A stretch of 64,000 nt of DNA from Limnohabitans sp. Jir61 (GTDB taxonomy: Bacteria > Pseudomonadota > Gammaproteobacteria > Burkholderiales > Burkholderiaceae_C): contig NZ_NESD01000001.1 of NCBI RefSeq assembly GCF_003063545.1, positions 186,001 through 250,000 on the forward strand, in the 5' to 3' direction. Shown here piece by piece: positions 58,858 to 64,000 of this stretch; position 1 is the stretch's first letter; each line of letters starts with the position of its first letter. The translations under genes and the position numbers were made by a program. The notes under the pieces were generated by a model, which worked only from the letters and a program-made list of their open reading frames with translations, made no database searches and was not told the DNA's origin.

Positions 58858-60883
58858 AAACCTCACGCTGCACACTGCACTGTGCCGTCGTGAGGCCGGC
58901 GCTTTTCTGCAAGCTGTGCAAGGCGCAGACGATGTGGTGGTGGCTTGCACCCAAGAACAACGCTTGTTTGGCGACTTGGCTGTGGAGGCGCAAGCTAAAA
59001 CATCGGTCATTAAATTCGTCAACATCCGTGAGACCGGTGGTTGGAGCAGTGATGCCAAAAACGCCTCACCCAAAATCGCCGCGCTACTAGCCGCTGTACA
59101 TTTGCCAGAGCCCGAGCCAGTGCCCACGGTCACGTTCAAGAGTGCAGGGCGCTTGTTGATCATGGGCCAGATGGACGAAGCTGAAAAAGCTGCAGCTTTG
59201 TTGGCTGATACGCTGAATGTGACGATCTTCACCCAAGGCGCAGGCGAGGCTGGCGGCGCACAAAGCCGCACCTACCCCGTGCTGGGTGGCCAAGTGGTGC
59301 GTGTGGATGGTTGGTTGGGCGCATTCAAGCTGACTTGGCAAAACAACAACCCCATCGACTTGGACTTGTGCACACGTTGCAATGCCTGCGTGGCCGCCTG
59401 CCCTGAGCAAGCGATTGGTCTGGACTACCAAATTGACATGAGCAAGTGCAGCTCGCACCGCGACTGCGTCACAGCGTGCGGTGCGGTGGGTGCGATCAAC
59501 TTCCAGCGTGAAGCGCAAGAAGAAACAGCAGAGTTCGACCTCGTGCTTGACCTGCGCGAGCAAAGCGCTTTCACGCGCCACGCATTGCCTCAAGGTTATT
59601 TCCGTGGCGCCACTGCAGCCAACTTGCTGCGCTTGCGCGAGTTGGTGGGCGAGTTTGAAAAGCCCAAATTCTTTGACTACAAACAAAAGTTGTGCGCACA
59701 CAGCCGCAACGAAAAAGTAGGCTGCAACGCCTGCGTGGACATTTGCTCGGCCGAGGCTGTTAGCTCGGACAAGTCGCGCCAACAAATCAAGGTCAACCCT
59801 AACCTGTGTGTGGGCTGCGGTGCGTGCACCACGGTGTGCCCGACCGGTGCGCTGACCTACGCCTACCCGCGTGCCAGCGAACAGGGTGCGAAGCTCAAGA
59901 CGCTGCTGAACACATACCAAAAAGCAGGCGGCAAAGACGCGGTCATCTTGCTGCACAGCCAAGATGCGGGCCAAGCTTTGGTCAATGAGCTGGGCCGTGC
60001 GGCTCAACTTAAAGTGGCCAAAGGTTTGCCCGCGCATGTGATTCCCGTGTCGTTGTGGCACACCGCCAGCCTTGGTTTGGATGTGTGGCTCACCGCCTTG
60101 GCTTATGGTGCAGCTCAAGTGCTGGTGCTCAACACCGCCGAAGAAGCGCCGCAATATGCGGACGGCTTGCAAGCGCAAATGGCGCAAGCGCAAGCCATGC
60201 TTGAAGGTTTGGGCTATGCCAAGGCAGGCCACATGCCTGTGCAGTTGGTGCACGCCACACAAGCCATGGAACTCGATGTTGAGCTGCAACGCCTCACCAC
60301 CGGCAAGCAACGCTTCAGCACCACTGTGCCGGCTGCCACGTTTGCCGTGATGGCGGACAAGCGCAGCACGCTCAGCATGGTGATTGACCATTTGCTGGAG
60401 CATGCGCCGGTCTTGAAAATTGCTGCGGCTCCCGAAGCCTTGGCCTTGCCCAAAGATGGTTCGCCGTTTGGCTCGGTGGAAGTCAATAAAGACAGCTGCA
60501 CCTTGTGCATGAGCTGTGTCAGCGCCTGCCCCGCCAACGCGCTGCAAGACAACCAAGCTGCCCCACAGCTACGCTTCTTTGAAAAGAACTGCGTGCAGTG
60601 CGGTTTGTGCGTCAGCACCTGCCCCGAGAAAGCGCTCAACCTAGTGCCGCGTTTGTTGCTCACGCCCCAGCGCAAAGAAGTGCGTGTGCTCAACGAAACC
60701 CAGCCTTATGGCTGCGTGCGTTGCGGCAAACCCTTTGGCACGCTCAAAGGCATCGAGGCCATGATTGGCAAATTGGCAGGCCACTCGATGTTCCAAGGCG
60801 AGGCCTTACAGCGCCTGAAGATGTGTGGTGACTGCCGCGTGATTGACATTTACTCTGCTGGCGACGAGCAAAAAATTTCCTAA
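58784..60883 (+). CDS. Multi-cluster 4Fe-4S ferredoxin-type protein of the formate dehydrogenase cluster
   Basis: 699 residues from the ATG at 58784, inside the DUF3306 reading frame. At least four 4Fe-4S motifs are visible: CTRCNACVAACP near 195, CVGCGACTTVCP, CTLCMSCVSACP and CVQCGLCVSTCP, plus CSSHRDCVTAC, CNACVDIC and terminal CVRC/CGDC pairs. It is probably a soluble electron carrier or an assembly scaffold specific to this FDH type. TorD follows after 8 bases. Confidence 0.88.
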   Translation: MTTLICDCNQTQPLDPKALSQSLSENLTLHTALCRREAGAFLQAVQGADDVVVACTQEQRLFGDLAVEAQAKTSVIKFVNIRETGGWSSDAKNASPKIAALLAAVHLPEPEPVPTVTFKSAGRLLIMGQMDEAEKAAALLADTLNVTIFTQGAGEAGGAQSRTYPVLGGQVVRVDGWLGAFKLTWQNNNPIDLDLCTRCNACVAACPEQAIGLDYQIDMSKCSSHRDCVTACGAVGAINFQREAQEETAEFDLVLDLREQSAFTRHALPQGYFRGATAANLLRLRELVGEFEKPKFFDYKQKLCAHSRNEKVGCNACVDICSAEAVSSDKSRQQIKVNPNLCVGCGACTTVCPTGALTYAYPRASEQGAKLKTLLNTYQKAGGKDAVILLHSQDAGQALVNELGRAAQLKVAKGLPAHVIPVSLWHTASLGLDVWLTALAYGAAQVLVLNTAEEAPQYADGLQAQMAQAQAMLEGLGYAKAGHMPVQLVHATQAMELDVELQRLTTGKQRFSTTVPAATFAVMADKRSTLSMVIDHLLEHAPVLKIAAAPEALALPKDGSPFGSVEVNKDSCTLCMSCVSACPANALQDNQAAPQLRFFEKNCVQCGLCVSTCPEKALNLVPRLLLTPQRKEVRVLNETQPYGCVRCGKPFGTLKGIEAMIGKLAGHSMFQGEALQRLKMCGDCRVIDIYSAGDEQKIS

Positions 60884-60891
60884 GTACCTGT

Positions 60892-61509
60892 ATGACCGAC
60901 CTTCACCTGTCCTCTGCCCTTGACGAAGAAACCGCACGCGCCGAGCTGTATGGTTTGATTTCTGAGCTGTTCTACGCACCTGCACGCCCCGAGTTGTTGG
61001 CGCAACTGCGCGTGGCCGCCACCGATGCCCCGACCTCGGGCGGCTTTCTCGAAGAGCCTTGGCGTCAGCTGGTGGGTGTGGCCCGCGAGATGGATGACAA
61101 CAGCATCCAAAACGAACACCACACCTTGTTTGGTGGTGTGGGCAAGCCAGAGGTATACGTGTATGCCTCACACTTTTTGACTGGCTTCTTGAATGAAAAG
61201 CCCTTGGCGCAATTGCGCACCGACTTGACTGAGCTGGGCTTAGGACGCGACGACACCACCATGTCTGAAACCGAAGACCATGTGTCTTATGTATTTGAGG
61301 TCATGCGCTTTTTGGTGGCAGGCGATGATGTGTCAGTGTCCAACCTGACACAGCAAGCCAAGTTTTTTGCCGCTCATGTGCAAACCTGGGTGCCTGCGTT
61401 TTGCGATGCCTTGCAAGCCACACCTCGTGCGCGTTTTTACGCCGCGTTGGCCGACTTGACTCGTGCATTTGTCAGTGTCGAAGCGCAAGGCTTTGACATG
61501 CTGGCTTGA
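60892..61509 (+). CDS. TorD-family molybdoenzyme chaperone
   Basis: 205-residue all-helical protein of the TorD/DmsD family: ARAELYGLISELFYAP at the N-terminus, then NEHHTLFGGVGKPEVYVYAS and ETEDHVSYVFEVMRFL. Such chaperones bind the TAT signal of their molybdoenzyme and help cofactor insertion. The likely client is the formate dehydrogenase alpha subunit encoded just downstream. Confidence 0.9.
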   Translation: MTDLHLSSALDEETARAELYGLISELFYAPARPELLAQLRVAATDAPTSGGFLEEPWRQLVGVAREMDDNSIQNEHHTLFGGVGKPEVYVYASHFLTGFLNEKPLAQLRTDLTELGLGRDDTTMSETEDHVSYVFEVMRFLVAGDDVSVSNLTQQAKFFAAHVQTWVPAFCDALQATPRARFYAALADLTRAFVSVEAQGFDMLA

Positions 61510-61698
61510 ACGCACTTGGCATGCCTCGTTTGTTTTTTTTGAGTTCTATGCGAGACGCCTAGGTGACAAAGAGGCTTTTTTAATTACGAAACTTGAGTCA
61601 GTTTTGGGGGTTCTTGACGTAACTACGTACTAGACAAACCTACATCATTGGTACAGTATGCAAAGTTGTGCATAAGCACATCCAACGAGGAGCTAACA

Positions 61699-61917
61699 AT
61701 GCAAAAAGAACAACCCCAGGATCAAGCGACCCCATCGCGCCGTGGCTTTTTTATGGGTGCCGCCGCCGCAGGCGCTGCCGCTGCTGCTGTGACCACGCTG
61801 CCCGGCATCAGCACCCCCTCTGCTGAATTGAACAAACTTCCTCCCGCGCCTGAAAACGGCGGCGGCTACAGCTTGAGCGAACACGTCAAGCGTTACTACC
61901 AGACCACGCGCGTCTGA
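61699..61917 (+). CDS. Formate dehydrogenase region TAT-signal protein
   Basis: 72 residues with a twin-arginine signal SRRGFFMGAAAAGAAAAAV. This matches the short formate-dehydrogenase-region TAT target family. Strong AGGAG before the ATG. The 189-base gap upstream (61510-61698) has no gene; it includes a TTGACG at 61614 but no matching -10 that I would trust. The mature peptide is only about 35 residues. It may escort or cap the enzyme; this is not known. Confidence 0.88.
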   Translation: MQKEQPQDQATPSRRGFFMGAAAAGAAAAAVTTLPGISTPSAELNKLPPAPENGGGYSLSEHVKRYYQTTRV

Positions 61918-61928
61918 AGGAGCCTCAC

Positions 61929-64000
61929 ATGTTGTTGACCCGTAAATCCGATTCGGCCGCCAAGGTCTCTGGCAGCTCTGCCTTCGTAGGCCGCTTGCAA
62001 CGTGGCTTGTCACAAGCTTTGCCAACCCTCGACCGTCGTGGCTTTTTGCGCCGCTCAGGTTTGGGCATTGGCGTGGGTTTGGCTGCTACACAGCTGAGCC
62101 TCGTTAAAAAGGCAAATGCCTCAGGCTCAATGGTCAGCAATGGCGCTGGCAAGATCGAAGTTAAACGCACTGTGTGTACCCACTGCTCTGTGGGCTGTGC
62201 TGTAGACGCCGTAGTTGAAAACGGCGTTTGGGTGCGCCAAGAAGCCGTATTTGATTCCCCCATCAACCTCGGCGCGCATTGCGCCAAAGGTGCTGCCCTG
62301 CGTGAGCACGGCCACGGTGAGTTCCGTTTGCGTTACCCCATGAAGTTGGTCAACGGCAAGTACGAGCGCATCAGCTGGGATACGGCCTTGGATGAAATCA
62401 GTGCCAAGCTGCTTGAGCTGCGCAAAACATCAGGCCCAGACAGCGTGTACTGGATTGGTTCATCCAAGCACAACAACGAACAGTCTTATTTGCTGCGCAA
62501 GTTTGTGAGCTACTTCGGTAGCAACAACTGCGACCACCAAGCCCGTATCTGTCACTCCACCACCGTGGCGGGTGTGTCGAACACTTGGGGTTACGGTGCG
62601 ATGACCAATTCGTACAACGACATGCAAAACAGCAAGGTCGCGATGTACATCGGTTCGAACGCGGCTGAAGCGCACCCAGTGTCCATGTTGCACATGCTGC
62701 ACGCCAAAGAAAACGGCTGCAAGATGATCGTGGTCGATCCACGTTTCACACGTACAGCAGCCAAGGCTGACGAGTACGTGCGCATTCGCTCTGGCTCTGA
62801 CATTGCCTTCTTATTTGGTCTCTTGCACATCATTTTCAAGAATGGTTGGGAAGACAAAAAGTACATCAACGACCGCGTGTTCGGCATGGACAAGGTCAAA
62901 GAAGAGGTCATGGACAAGTGGACACCCGAGAAGGTGGAAGAAGTCTGTGGCGTGACCCCTGACCAGCTGCTCAAAGTTGCAACCATGCTTCATGAGAACA
63001 ACCCCGGCACTATCGTCTGGTGTATGGGCCAAACACAGCACACCATTGGCAACGCCATCGTGCGTGCCTCTTGCATCTTGCAATTGGCCTTGGGCAACAT
63101 CGGTAAATCCGGTGGCGGTACCAACATCTTCCGTGGCCACGACAACGTGCAAGGCGCCACCGACGTTGGCCCTAACCCCGACTCATTGCCTGGCTATTAC
63201 GGCATTGTTGAAGGTGCGTGGAAACACTTTGCCAAAGCATGGGGCGTGGAATTTGATTGGCTCAAAGGCCGCTTCGCCAACCCCGGCATGATGAGCAAGC
63301 CCGGCATGACCGTGTCACGCTGGATTGATGGCGTGTTGGAAAAGAACGACCTCATCGACCAAGACAGCAACCTCAAGGCCGTGTTCTATTGGGGCCATGC
63401 ACCCAACTCACAAACCCGTGGTTTGGAAATGAAGCGCGCCATGGACAAGCTGGACTTGTTGGTGGTGGTCGATCCTTATCCATCGGCCACAGCTGCCATG
63501 GCCGCCATGCCCGGCAAAGCCGAAGACCTCAACCCTAACCGTGCGGTGTACCTGTTGCCCGCTGCGACACAGTTTGAAACCAGCGGCTCATGCACTGCTT
63601 CGAATCGTTCGTTGCAATGGCGTGAGAAGGTCATTGAGCCATTGTGGGAAAGCCGTTCCGACCACATGATCATGTATCAGTTGGCGCAAAAACTCGGCTT
63701 CGGTCCAGAGCTGGTCAAGAACTACAAGCTGCAAAAAGTCAAAGGCATGGACGAACCCATGGTCGAAGACATCTTGCGCGAAATCAACAAGTCGGTGTGG
63801 ACCATTGGCTATACCGGCCAAAGCCCAGAGCGCTTGAAAGCGCACATGCGCAATATGCATTTGTTTGACGTCAAGACCCTCAAGTCCAAGGGCGGTAAAG
63901 ACAAAGAAACTGGTTACGACTTTGGCGGCGACTACTTCGGCTTGCCATGGCCTTGCTACGGCACGCCCGAACTCAAGCACCCAGGCTCCCCCAACTTGTA
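61929..64000 (+). CDS. Formate dehydrogenase alpha (catalytic) subunit, TAT-exported (partial)
   Basis: Molybdenum or tungsten bis-MGD enzyme oxidising formate; the 3' end lies outside the window. A twin-arginine signal DRRGFLRRSGLGIGVG (35-50) directs periplasmic export. The 4Fe-4S site is Cys83, Cys86, Cys90 and Cys118 (CTHCSVGC, then HCAKGAA). The catalytic residue in HQARICHSTTVAG is Cys208, encoded by TGT where E. coli FdnG has selenocysteine, so this is a Cys-type enzyme. It begins 11 bases after the TAT peptide gene. Beta and gamma subunits should follow beyond the edge. Confidence 0.93.
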   Translation, partial: MLLTRKSDSAAKVSGSSAFVGRLQRGLSQALPTLDRRGFLRRSGLGIGVGLAATQLSLVKKANASGSMVSNGAGKIEVKRTVCTHCSVGCAVDAVVENGVWVRQEAVFDSPINLGAHCAKGAALREHGHGEFRLRYPMKLVNGKYERISWDTALDEISAKLLELRKTSGPDSVYWIGSSKHNNEQSYLLRKFVSYFGSNNCDHQARICHSTTVAGVSNTWGYGAMTNSYNDMQNSKVAMYIGSNAAEAHPVSMLHMLHAKENGCKMIVVDPRFTRTAAKADEYVRIRSGSDIAFLFGLLHIIFKNGWEDKKYINDRVFGMDKVKEEVMDKWTPEKVEEVCGVTPDQLLKVATMLHENNPGTIVWCMGQTQHTIGNAIVRASCILQLALGNIGKSGGGTNIFRGHDNVQGATDVGPNPDSLPGYYGIVEGAWKHFAKAWGVEFDWLKGRFANPGMMSKPGMTVSRWIDGVLEKNDLIDQDSNLKAVFYWGHAPNSQTRGLEMKRAMDKLDLLVVVDPYPSATAAMAAMPGKAEDLNPNRAVYLLPAATQFETSGSCTASNRSLQWREKVIEPLWESRSDHMIMYQLAQKLGFGPELVKNYKLQKVKGMDEPMVEDILREINKSVWTIGYTGQSPERLKAHMRNMHLFDVKTLKSKGGKDKETGYDFGGDYFGLPWPCYGTPELKHPGSPNL

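Noticed and set aside
59087..60556. Long minus-strand frame (489 codons) inside the multi-Fe-S protein gene
   Set aside because: Antisense shadow; the Cys motifs of the plus-strand gene explain the region.
61510..61535. Sigma-54 promoter upstream of the TAT/FDH genes (TTGGCATGCCTCGTTTG)
   Set aside because: The GG and GC invariant dinucleotides are not at the required spacing.
62545..62560. Selenocysteine codon in formate dehydrogenase
   Set aside because: The catalytic codon is TGT (Cys), not TGA, and no SECIS-like hairpin is needed.

Overview
The window looks like chromosomal DNA of a betaproteobacterium, most likely Burkholderiales/Comamonadaceae (Limnohabitans/Rhodoferax-like). Evidence: gene order (ispB<>rplU-rpmA-obgE-proB; hemA-prfA-prmC-grxD; ubiE-ubiJ-ubiB; metG<>apbC), the non-discriminating type of AspRS, DUF3460/DUF3305/DUF3306 genes, and moderately high GC. 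This is inference from gene content; no database was searched. Genes are densely packed, and only two gaps exceed 300 bases.

Layout. 1-11.4 kb: housekeeping genes (ispB, ribosomal proteins L21/L27, Obg, glutamate kinase, RppH, ProRS, a lytic transglycosylase, and the hemA-prfA-prmC-grxD operon). 11.4-11.75 kb: a non-coding locus with two long stem-loops whose loops are perfect inverted copies. 11.75-24.4 kb: a giant FAD/Fe-S/CCG oxidoreductase, ubiquinone synthesis (ubiE, ubiJ, ubiB), a sodium:solute symporter, FmdB, DUF502, aspS. 24.5-34.5 kb: mixed accessory functions (orphan ABC ATPase, hydrolase, methyltransferase, barrel protein, EEP-ClsB pair, folE-BLUF-DUF429 operon, Y-family polymerase behind a LexA box). 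34.5-35.5 kb: a small AT-rich island with a 10-bp duplication that shifts a membrane-protein frame. 35.5-44.1 kb: SulP transporter, nuclease, moeB-ctpA-gpmA, rhodanese-grxC-secB-gpsA, barrel protein and lipoprotein. 44.1-44.4 kb: a second twin stem-loop locus of the same design. 44.4-52.6 kb: metG-sulP-DUF3460-scpA-panB-panC on the minus strand, then cupin and apbC. 52.6-57.4 kb: one 1589-residue protein built almost entirely of octapeptides. 57.6-64 kb: a formate dehydrogenase cluster (DUF3305, DUF3306, multi-Fe-S protein, TorD chaperone, TAT peptide, catalytic subunit cut by the window edge).

The most unusual content is (1) the octapeptide protein, with an 8-residue unit, a 17-unit (136-residue) super-period, a recently homogenised 177-bp array near its C-terminus and a near-consensus sigma-28 (FliA) promoter, suggesting a motility-regulon product; and (2) the two twin stem-loop loci, whose loops share a sequence skeleton while the stems have diverged with compensatory changes. 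Neither is explained by any gene or element I recognise.
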